A stretch of 64,000 nt of DNA from Geminicoccaceae bacterium (GCA_020638495.1 JACKIN010000009.1:62001-126000); one strand, 5' to 3'. Shown: positions 19,680-28,356, counted from the first letter of the stretch. Translations and numbers: made by a program. The notes: generated by a model from the sequence alone, not told the origin.

Positions 19680-20632
19680 TGGGCCAGGAGCTTCTGCATC
19701 TCCTGGCGGAACTCGTCGACGTTCGACTTGTCGATCACCTTGGTCGGGATGATCATCAGCCCGTCCTCGGGGATGAACGAGGTGTCGCCGTCGAGCACCC
19801 TGGCCATCAGCATCATCGACTGGTAGCCGAACTCGTAGGGCTGCTGCACGACGGTCGCCTCGACGATGCCGTCGGCGATGCCGCGCAGGGTCACCGGATC
19901 CTCGTCGAAGCCGATGATCTTGACCTGGCCGTCCTTGCCGGCGGCCTTCACCGCCTCGACGATCTGCGGCGTGTTGTAGGACCAGAGGCCGACGAGGCCG
20001 TCGATGTCCGGGTAGGTCGTCAGCGTGTCCTCGACATTGCGCTTGGCGCGGGCGAAGTCGACCTCGTCGGTGCGGATGTCGACGATCTCGATATTGCCGC
20101 CCTCGAGCACCTTCTTGATGCCCTCGACGCGCTCCTGGGCGTTGGCGGCACCCATGGTGCCGACGAAGAGCATGATCTTGCCGCCGTCCGGCAGCGCCTG
20201 CTTGATCAGCTCGCCCGCCTGCTCGCCCGCGGCGACGTTGTCGGTGCCGACATAGAGCATGCGGTCGGTGTCGGCGGCGTCGCTGTCCGAGGTGAAGAGC
20301 ACGGCCTGCGAGGCGGCGCGGTTGAGGAGGTCGCGGCTGTTGGCCGGGTCGATCACGCTGACGGTGATGCCGGCGACGCCGCGGGTGAGGAGGTCGTCGA
20401 TGATGCGGCGCTGCTCGGCGGCGGTGGCCTCGGAGACGATGTGCATCTCGGTGGTGTAGCCGTCGAGCTCCTCGCCGGCCTGCATGACGCCGGCGCGGCC
20501 GATGGTCCAGAAGTCGGCGGCGGCGTTGGTGACGAAGGCGAGGACCGGCTTGTCCTGGGCGGCTGCCGGGCCGACGGCGAACGTGCCGGCGAGCAGCGCG
20601 GTCGCGAGCGTCAAGGCGTGACGTCGTAGCAT
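19676..20632 (-). CDS. Sugar ABC transporter periplasmic binding protein (RbsB type)
   Basis: The 318-residue protein has a Sec signal peptide (MLRRHALTLATALLAGTFAVGPAAA) and a Peripla_BP_4 fold: VLAFVTNAAADFWTIGRAGV, LLTRGVAGITVSVID and KIIGFDEDPVTLRGIADG. It should capture a sugar or polyol and deliver it to the downstream transporter. It is the promoter-proximal gene of the operon. Its upstream region (20633-20757) ends at the left edge of an IS1182-like element, so regulatory DNA further upstream may have been separated from it. No adjacent regulator or catabolic enzyme indicates the ligand. Confidence 0.92.
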
Positions 20633-20757
20633 CTCGTTTCCCCCTGAATTCCTGATCGTTCGGTCGCCCCGCTGGAGCGACGCGATGGATGGTGCTTCGG
20701 CGGCCGGGCGAGGTCAATCGGCTTCTGGGGCGCACCCGTCGCGCGCCCGGGCGCCTC

Positions 20758-22267
20758 AGAGCCTGTGAATGAATGTCCTGCGCCTTTTCGATAGAATAGC
20801 CGCAGCGATCTGAGAGGGGGGGTATGGAGGAGGGTCTTTTCGATGATCTGCCGGCGGCGGCGGCGCCGGGGAAGGTGCCTGTCGGTGCGCCCCGGTTGAG
20901 GAAAGCGGAGCGGTCACAGGTCGAGCTTCGGGTGTGCAGTCTGGATGATTTGCTTTCGGCGGGTCATCCGGCGCGGCTGGTGTGGCGGTTCGTCGAGGGT
21001 CTGGACATCTCGGATCTGCTGGCGGGGATCAAGGCGGTGGCAGGCCATGTGGGGCATCCGCCGGCCGATCCGCGCATTTTGGTGGCGCTGTGGCTGTTCG
21101 CGACCATCGACGGGGTGGGCAGCGCCCGGCGGCTGGCCGAGTTGTGCGGCAGCCACGTCGCCTATCGCTGGCTGTGCGGCGGGGTGTCGACCAACCACAA
21201 ATCCCTGAGCGACTTCCGCACGGCTCATGCGGCCTGGCTCGACAAGACGCTGACGGCCAGCGTGGCGGTGCTGCTGCACAAGGGGCTGGTGCGACTGGAT
21301 CGGCTGGCCCAGGACGGGATGAAGGTGCGGGCCTCGGCGGGAGCGGCTTCGTTCCGGCGGCGGGAGAGCTTGGAGAACTGCCGTCGGCAGGCGGCGGAGC
21401 GGGTGCGGGCGCTGAAGGCCGAGCTGGCGGCCGACCCGGCGGCGGCGTCGGGCCGCCGGCGGGCGGCGCAGGAACGGGCGGTGCGCGAGCGCGAGGAGCG
21501 GGTGGCGGCGGCGCTGGCCGAGCTGCCGGCCGTCGAGGCCAGGCGCCCGGCGACAAAGAAGGACAAGGCGCGGGTCTCGACCACCGATCCGGAGGCACGG
21601 GTGATGAAGATGGCCGACGGCGGCTTTCGGCCCGCCTTCAACGTCCAGCTCGCCGCCGAGACCGAGCATCGCCTGATCGTCGGCGTGGCGGTGACCAACA
21701 GCGGCGGCGACCAGCCCCACCTGGAGCCGATGGCCGACCAGATCGCCGAGCGCTTCGGCAAGCTGCCGCGCGAGATGCTGGCCGATGGCGGCTTCGTCAA
21801 CCTGGCGGCCATCGACCGGCTGGACGGCCGGGGTGTGACCCTCTACGCCCCGCCGATGACCCCGCGCGACACGGCGCGCGCCCCGACCGACCGGATGAAG
21901 GGGGATACCGATGCCGTCCTGGCGTGGCGCCAACGGATGGAGGGCGAGGCCGCCAAGGCGATCTACAGGGACCGAGCCGCCACCATCGAATGCGTCAACG
22001 CCCAGGTCCGCAATCGTGGCCTGCGGCAATTCCTGGTGCGGGGGCTGAAAAAGGTGCGCGCCGTCGCCCTGTGGCAGGCGCTCGCCCACAACCTGCGCAT
22101 CGCCCTGCGGCTGCTCCAGCCCGGCGAGCTCATCGCCTGAACAGCGGGCCGCCGCGGCCCTCAACCTCCCACCGCCTCCAGCCCTCTCCCGCTGGCGCAC
22201 CAAAATCGCGGCCAGGCGCCAAGTCCAAGCCGAAATACAGCATGGCCCTGCATTCCTTCACACGCTC
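20758..22267 (+). mobile_element. IS1182-like insertion sequence
   Basis: The element is about 1.5 kb and holds one transposase gene. Its ends are imperfect inverted repeats: GAGCCTGTGAATGAATG at the left (from about 20759) and, read inward from the right, GAGCGTGTGAAGGAATG. They match except at two positions. A TCA triplet flanks both sides (20757-20759 region and 22268-22270) and may be a short target duplication, so the boundaries are uncertain by a few bases. The right TCA is also the stop codon of the neighbouring minus-strand gene. Confidence 0.8.
20824..22140 (+). CDS. IS1182-family transposase, apparently intact
   Basis: The 438-residue DDE transposase has the DUF772 N-terminal domain (HPARLVWRFVEGLDISDLLAGI; HPPADPRILVALWLFATIDG) and a DDE_Tnp_1-like catalytic domain. 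Candidate catalytic acids are the Asp in AQDGMKVRA, the Asp in MLADGGFVN and the Glu in TIECVNAQVRNRG. A coiled-coil-like, Arg/Glu-rich insertion occupies about 180-240. There is a GAGAGGGGG ribosome site before the ATG and no internal stop, so the copy looks recent and possibly active. Confidence 0.93.
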   Translation: MEEGLFDDLPAAAAPGKVPVGAPRLRKAERSQVELRVCSLDDLLSAGHPARLVWRFVEGLDISDLLAGIKAVAGHVGHPPADPRILVALWLFATIDGVGSARRLAELCGSHVAYRWLCGGVSTNHKSLSDFRTAHAAWLDKTLTASVAVLLHKGLVRLDRLAQDGMKVRASAGAASFRRRESLENCRRQAAERVRALKAELAADPAAASGRRRAAQERAVREREERVAAALAELPAVEARRPATKKDKARVSTTDPEARVMKMADGGFRPAFNVQLAAETEHRLIVGVAVTNSGGDQPHLEPMADQIAERFGKLPREMLADGGFVNLAAIDRLDGRGVTLYAPPMTPRDTARAPTDRMKGDTDAVLAWRQRMEGEAAKAIYRDRAATIECVNAQVRNRGLRQFLVRGLKKVRAVALWQALAHNLRIALRLLQPGELIA

Positions 22268-22573
22268 TCAGCTCTCCAGCGCTGCGGCCAGGTGCCGCGC
22301 GGCTGCCAGCAGCGGGCCGCGATGGGCCTCGTCGACGGGGTGGCCGGCGGCGATGGCGCCGGCGAGCTCGTCGAGCACGTCGGCGAAGAGGTGGTAGTGG
22401 AGGTGGATGTCGGCCTGCCGGCTCTCGGTGCCGGGGCGGATCAGGCGGATCGTCACGCCCTCGTGGTCGGCCGCCGCCTCGAAGGCGGAATGGCGGGTGA
22501 ACGAGCCGAGATAGGACTTGTCCGGGAAGTCGATGCCGACCTCGGCGCGGTCGACGATCGGTCGCTTGGTCAT
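22268..22573 (-). CDS. Hypothetical 101-residue protein beside nadX
   Basis: The small acidic protein begins MTKRPIVDRAEVGIDFPDK and contains an aspartate-histidine-rich stretch, ADIHLHYHLFADVLDEL, then ends in Ala-rich helices. I do not recognise a family. It is divergent from nadX across a 72-bp gap that must hold both promoters, so a link with aspartate or NAD metabolism is possible. Its TGA stop is exactly the TCA triplet at the right edge of the insertion sequence. The gene therefore appears complete, but any downstream partner has been displaced. No signal peptide or membrane segment is visible. Confidence 0.7.
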   Translation of the reverse strand: MTKRPIVDRAEVGIDFPDKSYLGSFTRHSAFEAAADHEGVTIRLIRPGTESRQADIHLHYHLFADVLDELAGAIAAGHPVDEAHRGPLLAAARHLAAALES

Positions 22574-22645
22574 GGCTCTGGCTCCTGCCCCTTGCTCTGG
22601 TCGTGCAGCGCCGGGTAGCAAGGCGGCGCAGCGGGAGGAAGCGCG

Positions 22646-23452
22646 ATGAGCGAGCTCGGGGTGGCGATCGGCGGATTTGGGGCCATTGGCCGCGAGGTGG
22701 CGAAGGCCCTGGTCGCCGGCCTGCCGGGCCTGCGGCTCGCCGCGGTGAGCGGGCGCGACCGGGCGAAGGCCGAGGCCGGCCTCGCCGAGCTCGGCACGGG
22801 CGTGCCGGTGCTGCCGCTCGAGGCGCTGGCCGACGCGGCCGAGATCGTTCTCGAATGCCTGCCGGCAGCGGTCTTTCGCGATGTGGCGGAGCCGGCGATC
22901 GACCAGGGGCGGATCTTCATGCCGCTCTCGGTCGGCCAGCTTCTGACACATGGCGACCTGATCGAGCGGGCGAAGGCCACGGGTGCGCGCATCCTGCCGC
23001 CGACGGGCGCGCTTCTCGGCCTCGATGCGGTGCGGGCCGCCGCCGAGGGCCGGATCGAGAGCGTCGCCATGGTGACGCGAAAGCCGCCCGGCGGTCTGGC
23101 GGGAGCACCGCATCTGGTGAAGAACGGCATCTCGGTCGAGGGGCTGACCGAGCCGCTCATGGTCTTCGAGGGCACGGCCCGCGAGGGCGCAAGGGGCTTT
23201 CCGGCGAACGTCAATGTCGCGGCGGCGCTCAGCCTCGCCGGGATCGGCCCGGATCGCACGACGCTGCAGGTCTGGGCCGACCCCGGGGTGACCCGCAACG
23301 TGCACCGGATCATCGTCGAGGCGGACAGCGCGCGCTTCGAGATGCTGATCGAGAACGTCCCGTCGGCCAACCCGAAGACCGGCAAGATCACGGCGCTCAG
23401 CACCATCGCGGCGCTGCGCGGCCTCACGGCCACGTTGAAGGTCGGCTCCTGA
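22646..23452 (+). CDS. nadX: Aspartate dehydrogenase (NadX family)
   Basis: The 268-residue protein oxidises L-aspartate to iminoaspartate (or runs in reverse) with NAD(P). It shows the Rossmann motif GGFGAIG (9-15), MPLSVGQLLTHGDLIERA, PTGALLGLDAVRAAAEG, the KNGISVEGL region and the C-terminal DPGVTRNVHRIIVEA, where the family catalytic histidine lies. Length matches the family. It lies 58 bp upstream of a class III aminotransferase on the same strand, which suggests a role in amino-acid catabolism rather than only NAD synthesis. No nadA or nadC is present nearby. Confidence 0.88.
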   Translation: MSELGVAIGGFGAIGREVAKALVAGLPGLRLAAVSGRDRAKAEAGLAELGTGVPVLPLEALADAAEIVLECLPAAVFRDVAEPAIDQGRIFMPLSVGQLLTHGDLIERAKATGARILPPTGALLGLDAVRAAAEGRIESVAMVTRKPPGGLAGAPHLVKNGISVEGLTEPLMVFEGTAREGARGFPANVNVAAALSLAGIGPDRTTLQVWADPGVTRNVHRIIVEADSARFEMLIENVPSANPKTGKITALSTIAALRGLTATLKVGS

Positions 23453-23510
23453 TTGACTTGCCCCGCCCGGTGGCGGGATAACTCGCCTGAACCGTTGCAG
23501 GAGTGTCGTC

Positions 23511-24860
23511 ATGCTGACCGAGGAGCTGTCCCGGACCGTCGCCGCGCCGAACAATCTCGAGGCCTTCTGGATGCCGTTCACCGCGAACCGGCATTTCAAG
23601 CTCGAGCCGCGGCTGATCGCCCGCGCCAAGGACATGCACTACACCTCCATCGACGGACGGCAGATCCTCGACGCCACGGCGGGTCTCTGGTGCTGCAATG
23701 CCGGCCACGGCCGGCCGAGGATCGTCGAGGCGGTGCAGCAGCAGGTTGCCGATCTCGACTTCGCGCCGAACTTCCAGTTCTCGCATCCCAAGGCGTTCGA
23801 GCTGGCCTCGCGCCTGGCCACGCTCTTCCCGGGTGATCTCGACCACGCCTTCTTCACCAATTCGGGCTCCGAGGCGGTCGACACGGCGCTGAAGATCGCG
23901 CTCGCCTACCAGCGGGCACGGGGCCAGGGCACGCGGACCCGGCTGATCGGCCGCGAGCGCGGCTATCACGGCGTCGGCTTCGGCGGCATCTCGGTCGGCG
24001 GCATGGTCAAGAACCGCATGTGGTTCGGCTCGCTGCTCGCCGGCGTCGACCACCTGCCGCACACGCTCGACCTCGAGCGGAACGCCTTCTCCAGGGGCCA
24101 GCCGGCGCACGGCGCCGAGCTCGCCGACGAGCTCGAGCGGCTGGTGGCGCTGCACGACGCCTCGACCATCGCCGCCGTCATCGTCGAGCCGGTGGCGGGC
24201 TCGATCGGCGTCTACCCGCCGCCGGTGGGCTATCTCGAGCGGCTGCGGGCGATCACCGAGAAGCACGGCATCCTGCTCATCTTCGACGAGGTGATCACCG
24301 GCTACGGCCGGCTGGGCAAGGGCTCGGCCGCCGAGTATTTCGGCGTCCAGCCGGATCTCGTGACGACCGCCAAGGGCCTCACCTCGGGCGTCATCCCGAT
24401 GGGGGCGGTGATGGCGCGAAAGCACATCCACGACACCATCGTCGGCAGCAGCGCCGACGAGCGCACGATCGAGCTCTTCCACGGCTACACCTACTCGGCC
24501 CATCCGGTCGCCTGCGCCGCCGGCCTCGCCACGCTCGAGACCTATCGCGAGGAGGGCCTGTTCGAGCGCGCCGCCGAGCTGGCGCCGCACTGGGAGGCGG
24601 CGCTGCACAGCCTCAAGGGCCTGCCCAACGTCATCGACATCCGCAATATCGGCCTGATGGGGGCGGTCGAGCTCTCGGCGCGGCCCGGCAAGCCGGGGGC
24701 CAGGGCCTATGACGCCATGTGCAAGGGCTTCTTCGACCACGACATCATGATCCGCATCACCGGCGACACCCTCGCCATGTCGCCGCCTTTGATCGTGACG
24801 AAGGACCAGATCGACGAGATCGTCGAGCGGGTGGGGAAGGTGATTCGCGCGGTGGCGTGA
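23511..24860 (+). CDS. Class III omega-aminotransferase, beta-alanine:pyruvate type
   Basis: The 449-residue PLP enzyme transfers an amino group from an omega-amino compound, plausibly beta-alanine, to pyruvate. N-terminal NNLEAFWMPFTANRHFK is typical of beta-alanine:pyruvate aminotransferases. FFTNSGSEAVDTALKIA binds the cofactor phosphate, LIFDEVITGYGRLG holds the PLP aspartate, and TTAKGLTSG holds the Schiff-base lysine K288. The cytoplasmic enzyme follows nadX by 58 bp and is probably co-transcribed, making an aspartate/beta-alanine module. Substrate assignment is by similarity of the N-terminal motif only. Confidence 0.88.
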   Translation: MLTEELSRTVAAPNNLEAFWMPFTANRHFKLEPRLIARAKDMHYTSIDGRQILDATAGLWCCNAGHGRPRIVEAVQQQVADLDFAPNFQFSHPKAFELASRLATLFPGDLDHAFFTNSGSEAVDTALKIALAYQRARGQGTRTRLIGRERGYHGVGFGGISVGGMVKNRMWFGSLLAGVDHLPHTLDLERNAFSRGQPAHGAELADELERLVALHDASTIAAVIVEPVAGSIGVYPPPVGYLERLRAITEKHGILLIFDEVITGYGRLGKGSAAEYFGVQPDLVTTAKGLTSGVIPMGAVMARKHIHDTIVGSSADERTIELFHGYTYSAHPVACAAGLATLETYREEGLFERAAELAPHWEAALHSLKGLPNVIDIRNIGLMGAVELSARPGKPGARAYDAMCKGFFDHDIMIRITGDTLAMSPPLIVTKDQIDEIVERVGKVIRAVA

Positions 24861-24973
24861 TCCTCGCGCCCTGGCGCGACCGACACCTTCCGACCGGCTA
24901 TCGGAGTATCTGGACCAGCGTGGCGGCGATTCGAGCGCTGTAGACGTCTCGATGAGGCTGGAAGTTGCGTTTT

Positions 24974-24990
24974 ATGCCCCATTGGGGTAT
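24974..24990. promoter_or_regulatory. Inverted-repeat operator before the toxin-antitoxin genes
   Basis: The sequence ATGCCCCATTGGGGTAT is a near-perfect inverted repeat (ATRCCCC and GGGGTAT around ATT). It ends five bases before the TTG start of the toxin gene. Toxin-antitoxin operons of the HigBA/RelBE kind usually have such an operator overlapping the promoter and bound by the antitoxin. The overlap with the A/T-rich TTTTATG and TATTAT sequences supports a promoter here. Function is inferred. Confidence 0.6.
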
Positions 24991-24995
24991 TATCG

Positions 24996-25339
24996 TTGAC
25001 GTCATCTCTGCTGACCATCGTCGAGACGTCCGCCTATCTGGCGCGAGCCGAGAAGCTGCTCGATGCGGAGGAGCGGGAGGCCGTGAAGCTTGCGTTCGCG
25101 GCGGAGCCGCTTGCTGGTGACCTGATCCGAGGCAGCGGTGGCGTGCGCAAGCTGCGGTTCGGGCTCGCCGGGCGGGCAAGCGCGGTGGCGCACGAGTAAT
25201 CTACTTCTTCCATGATAATCCGATGCCCGCCTTCCTGCTCACTGTCTTCGCCAAGAATGAACGCAGCGATCTGACGCCGAGCGAGATCGCCACCCTGCGC
25301 AAGCTGGTTCGGACGCTCGTCGAGACCTACGGAGCCTGA
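24996..25339 (+). pseudogene. RelE/HigB-like toxin gene with a one-base frameshift
   Basis: The first part (TTG at 24996) reads SLLTIVETSAYLARAEKLL and continues to GGVRKLRFGLAGRA, the typical core of a RelE/HigB-type mRNA interferase, but stops at 25199. The missing C-terminal half, RVIYFFHDNPMPAFLLTVFAKN followed by LTPSEIATLRKLVRTLVETYGA, is present in the next frame and ends at 25339. One G appears lost near 25160-25170, where GGGCGGGCAAG should read with one more G to give GRGKRGG. Unless sequencing or programmed shifting explains it, the toxin is inactive. The antitoxin gene starts three bases after the restored end. Confidence 0.82.
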
Positions 25340-25342
25340 GAA

Positions 25343-25642
25343 ATGACGAAGACAGCCTTCGCGGCGATCGAGGCGGGACTTGCGGATGCGATCGCCCATG
25401 CCCGTGGCGAGCCCGACCGTGGCACCGAGAGCCGCTATCCGATCGGCGCCGTCGACGTGCAGGCGATCCGCCGGCGGACGGGCCTCTCGCAGGAGCGCTT
25501 CTGCGCGCTCTTCGGCATCAGCCGGCGGACCTTCGTCAAATGGGAGCAGGGCGAGCGACGCCCGACCGGCCCGGCCCGGGTGCTGCTCAAGGTGATCGAG
25601 CGGAACCCGACTGCCGTTCTCGAAGCGCTGAAGGTCGATTGA
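25343..25642 (+). CDS. HigA-like antitoxin, helix-turn-helix protein
   Basis: The 99-residue protein contains a Cro/C1-type HTH at about 40-90: VDVQAIRRRTGLSQERFCALFGISRRTFVKWEQGERRPTGP is continuous with the HigA/antitoxin pattern. Such antitoxins bind and neutralise the cognate RelE-like toxin and repress their own operon. The N-terminal part is Ala-rich and would contact the toxin. The gene directly follows the frameshifted toxin, toxin-first order as in higBA. It is intact, so it may persist as a stand-alone DNA-binding protein acting at the inverted repeat upstream. Confidence 0.86.
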   Translation: MTKTAFAAIEAGLADAIAHARGEPDRGTESRYPIGAVDVQAIRRRTGLSQERFCALFGISRRTFVKWEQGERRPTGPARVLLKVIERNPTAVLEALKVD

Positions 25643-25803
25643 ACCGCATCGGTCGTTTCGAGAGCTTTCATCTGGCCGGGCAACGACGGTGGCCGACCGA
25701 ATCGCTGGCGGTTGCTCAGGCAATGAGTGGCCCGCCGATAGCGGCTGACAGCCTGCGCCATGCTGCTATATCCGATTGAGCGGTCGTCAAGGGAGGAACG
25801 GAC

Positions 25804-27303
25804 ATGAGGTTTGCCAATCGTCTGCTCGCTGCGAGCTGTCTCGTCGCCGGGCTGTTCGCCCTGCCGGCGCTGGCGGAGCCGGTCAGCATCAAGCTCTTGC
25901 AGCTCAACGACTGGTACCGCTACCTGGACGACGAGGGGCGGGGCGGCTTCGCCCGGCTGGTCACGATCCTCGCGGACGAGGATGCGGCCGCCGACAATGT
26001 CCTCCTCGTCCATGCCGGCGACGCCTTCTCGCCCTCGCTGCTCTCCGGCTTCGATCAGGGTGCCCACATGGTGGCGCTCCTGAACGAGCTGCCGCTCGAC
26101 GTCTTCGTCCTGGGCAATCACGAGTTCGACTTCGGCCCCGAGGTCGCGGCCGAGCGTCTGGCCGAGGCCGGGTTCGACGTCGTCAACAGCAATGTGCGCA
26201 CCGCGGGCGGCGACCTCTTCCCCGGCACCGTCGAGAGCAAGCTGGTCGAGATCGACGGCATCAAGCTCGGCTTCTACGGCGTCACCACGCCCGACACGAT
26301 CGAGCTGGCGAGCCCGGGCGACACGACCTTCGCGCCGGTGGTCGAGACCGCCAGCCTGATGCAGGCGAAGCTGCGCGAGGCGGGCGCCGACATCGTGGTC
26401 GCGGTGGTTCATACCGGCTGGCGCGAGGACATGGAGCTCTACCGGGCCGGGATCGCCGACATCATCATGACCGGCCACGATCACGACCTGCGGATCATGT
26501 ACGACGGCCAGACGGTGATGACGGAGAGCGGCTCGGATGCCGACTACGTCACGGCGATCGAGCTCCTCGCCGAGCGCGACGAGGACGGCAAGGTGGCGTG
26601 GCGGCCGGCCTTTCGGGCGATCGACAGCGCCCGCGTCGAGCCCGACGCGGCAGCGCAGGCCAAGGTGCAGCCCTATGAGGACAAGCTCTCGGCCGAGCTC
26701 GACGTCGATATCGGCGAGGCGATGGTGCCGCTCGACACGCAGCGGGCGACCATCCGCACGATGGAGAGCGGTTTCGCCAATCTCATCGCCGATGCGATCA
26801 GGAACGCCACGGGCGCCGATATCGGGCTCACCAATGGCGGCGGCATCCGCGGCAACCGGCTCTACGAGCCGGGCCATGTGCTCACCCGGCGGGACATCCT
26901 GAGCGAGCTGCCATTCGGCAACACGACGGTCCTGGTCGAGCTCCAGGGATCCGATCTCATGGCGGCGCTCGAGAACGGCGTCAGCCAGGTCGAGGAGGGG
27001 GCCGGGCGCTTCCCGCACGTCTCGGGGCTGCGCTTCACCTATGATGCCAGCCAGCCGGCCGGCGCCCGGGTCACCGAGGTCATGGTCGGCGATGCACCGC
27101 TCGATCTGGCGGCGACCTATTCGGTCGCCACCAACGACTACATGCTCGGCGGCGGTGACGGCTTCGCCAGCCTCGGCAATGGCAAGGTGCTGATCGACGG
27201 CTCCGGCGGAACGCTGATGGCGAACACCGTGATGAACTACATCACGGCCACGGGCGGCAAGGTCGATCAGGAGGCCGAGGGGCGGGTCACGCGTCTCAAT
27301 TGA
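25804..27303 (+). CDS. Periplasmic 5'-nucleotidase/UshA-like metallophosphatase
   Basis: The 499-residue protein has a signal peptide (MRFANRLLAASCLVAGLFALPALA). A calcineurin-like metallophosphatase domain follows (LLVHAGDAF, VFVLGNHEFDFGPE, VVAVVHTGW, IIMTGHDHDL), then a 5_nucleotid_C domain (GFANLIADAIRNATGADIGLTNGGGIRG; LPFGNTTVLVELQGSDL). It should hydrolyse nucleotides or UDP-sugars in the periplasm for nucleoside and phosphate recovery. The first metal motif, usually D-x-H, reads NDWYRY here, so the His ligand is replaced by Tyr38; some relatives also have NDxY. It has a GGAGGAACGGAC ribosome site and seems monocistronic. Confidence 0.91.
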   Translation: MRFANRLLAASCLVAGLFALPALAEPVSIKLLQLNDWYRYLDDEGRGGFARLVTILADEDAAADNVLLVHAGDAFSPSLLSGFDQGAHMVALLNELPLDVFVLGNHEFDFGPEVAAERLAEAGFDVVNSNVRTAGGDLFPGTVESKLVEIDGIKLGFYGVTTPDTIELASPGDTTFAPVVETASLMQAKLREAGADIVVAVVHTGWREDMELYRAGIADIIMTGHDHDLRIMYDGQTVMTESGSDADYVTAIELLAERDEDGKVAWRPAFRAIDSARVEPDAAAQAKVQPYEDKLSAELDVDIGEAMVPLDTQRATIRTMESGFANLIADAIRNATGADIGLTNGGGIRGNRLYEPGHVLTRRDILSELPFGNTTVLVELQGSDLMAALENGVSQVEEGAGRFPHVSGLRFTYDASQPAGARVTEVMVGDAPLDLAATYSVATNDYMLGGGDGFASLGNGKVLIDGSGGTLMANTVMNYITATGGKVDQEAEGRVTRLN

Positions 27304-27451
27304 GGCGGGAAGCGGTCGTTTCGCCGCGCGCGGCAAGGCGGGCCGATTGACCTGTGGCCGATCGGCCCGCTAGTGATCGTCGCTGCAGCGCCATGCGCCG
27401 CTGGCCGCAAGCGGGCGTGTCGCCGCCGGGCCTGTCGAAAGGAAGTAGCCG

Positions 27452-27589
27452 ATGCGTCGCGGACTGATGCCGTTCCTCGTGATCTCCCTGCTCACCCTGG
27501 GCGGCCTGGCGCTCAGCGCCTGCGCCATCCAGCTCCCCGACGGCACCCAGACCGAGGGCTGGCTGAAGGACCGCAACAAGTACCAATAG
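27452..27589 (+). CDS. Small predicted lipoprotein (45 residues)
   Basis: The short gene encodes MRRGLMPFLVISLLTLGG followed by a lipobox LALSAC with Cys24, then a 21-residue mature part ending LKDRNKYQ. The charged start, hydrophobic core and lipobox are all in the right order, and GGAAG lies before the ATG. After processing it would be a tiny membrane-anchored peptide. It is not recognised as a named family. It precedes the VanZ-like gene by 22 bp and is probably co-transcribed. A random short frame rarely gives such a clean lipoprotein signal, so I take it as real. Confidence 0.7.
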   Translation: MRRGLMPFLVISLLTLGGLALSACAIQLPDGTQTEGWLKDRNKYQ

Positions 27590-27611
27590 GCGCTGCGGGG
27601 CTCGCCGCTCG

Positions 27612-27983
27612 ATGCCGTCGGAGCGCGGCCTGCGCGCCGCGGCGCTGGTTCTCTGGCTCGCTGCCTGGGCGGTGGTCACCTGGGCGATGCTCGACCCGGC
27701 GCCACCGGACCTGGCGGGGCAGTCGGACAAGCTCGTCCATTTCGGCAGCTTTTTCCTGATCAGCATCACCTCGCTGGGTTTCTGCCGCGGCAGCGGCCAG
27801 CTTCTTGCGGCCGGCCTCGTCTGTCTCGTTGCCGCAGTCGGCCTGGAGCTGACCCAGGGGCTGGTGCCGAGCCGGACCTTCGAGGCCGCCGACATGGCCG
27901 CCAACCTCGCCGGCGTTGCCACCGGCATGGCGCTGGCCCGGTTCGCGCTGGTTCGGCTCGGGCGGCGCCCGAGTCCGGCCTGA
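27612..27983 (+). CDS. VanZ-like small membrane protein
   Basis: The 123-residue protein has four hydrophobic segments and the VanZ-family motifs SDKLVHFGSFFLI (after the first segment) and LELTQGLVPSRTFEAADMAANLAG. VanZ-like proteins lie in the inner membrane; VanZ itself lowers teicoplanin susceptibility, while the role of most proteobacterial members is unknown. It follows the small lipoprotein gene and meets the HIT-protein gene tail-to-tail five bases later. The ATG at 27612 gives a normal family N-terminus. Confidence 0.84.
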   Translation: MPSERGLRAAALVLWLAAWAVVTWAMLDPAPPDLAGQSDKLVHFGSFFLISITSLGFCRGSGQLLAAGLVCLVAAVGLELTQGLVPSRTFEAADMAANLAGVATGMALARFALVRLGRRPSPA

Positions 27984-27987
27984 CGGG

Positions 27988-28356
27988 CTACCGGTGCTGC
28001 GGTGCGAGCATCGGCCCGAGCTTGCGGCCGGCCAGGATGTGGACGTGGAAGTGCGGCACTTCCTGGTGTGAATCGGGGCCGTGATTGGCGAGCACGCGGT
28101 AGCCGCTCTCCCTGACGCCGGCCATGTCCGCGACCTTGCCCACGGCGCGGAAGAAGCCGGCGATGGCCGCGTCGGGGGCCTGGGCGCTGAAGTCGGCGAG
28201 CGAGACATAGGGGCCCTTGGGGATCACCAGGACATGCACCGGTGCCGCCGGATGGATGTCCTCGAAGGCCAGCGCCCACTCGTCCTCGTAGACCTTCCTG
28301 CAGGGCAGCTCGCCGCGCAGGATGCGGGCGAAGACATTGCTGGTGTCGTAGCTCAT
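27988..28356 (-). CDS. HIT-family nucleotide-binding protein (HinT-like)
   Basis: The 122-residue protein has the histidine triad HFHVHILAG near its C-terminus and the upstream HVLVIPKGPYVSL segment, and begins like HinT proteins (SNVFARILRGELPCRKVYEDEWALAFEDIHP). Members hydrolyse adenosine phosphoramidates and related dinucleotides in the cytoplasm. Cys18 in the ELPC position is common in these proteins. It is a single-gene unit, tail-to-tail with the VanZ gene and divergent from gshB. The ATG at 28356 was chosen because it begins at the conserved N-terminus; the upstream frame is not conserved. Confidence 0.93.
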   Translation of the reverse strand: MSYDTSNVFARILRGELPCRKVYEDEWALAFEDIHPAAPVHVLVIPKGPYVSLADFSAQAPDAAIAGFFRAVGKVADMAGVRESGYRVLANHGPDSHQEVPHFHVHILAGRKLGPMLAPQHR

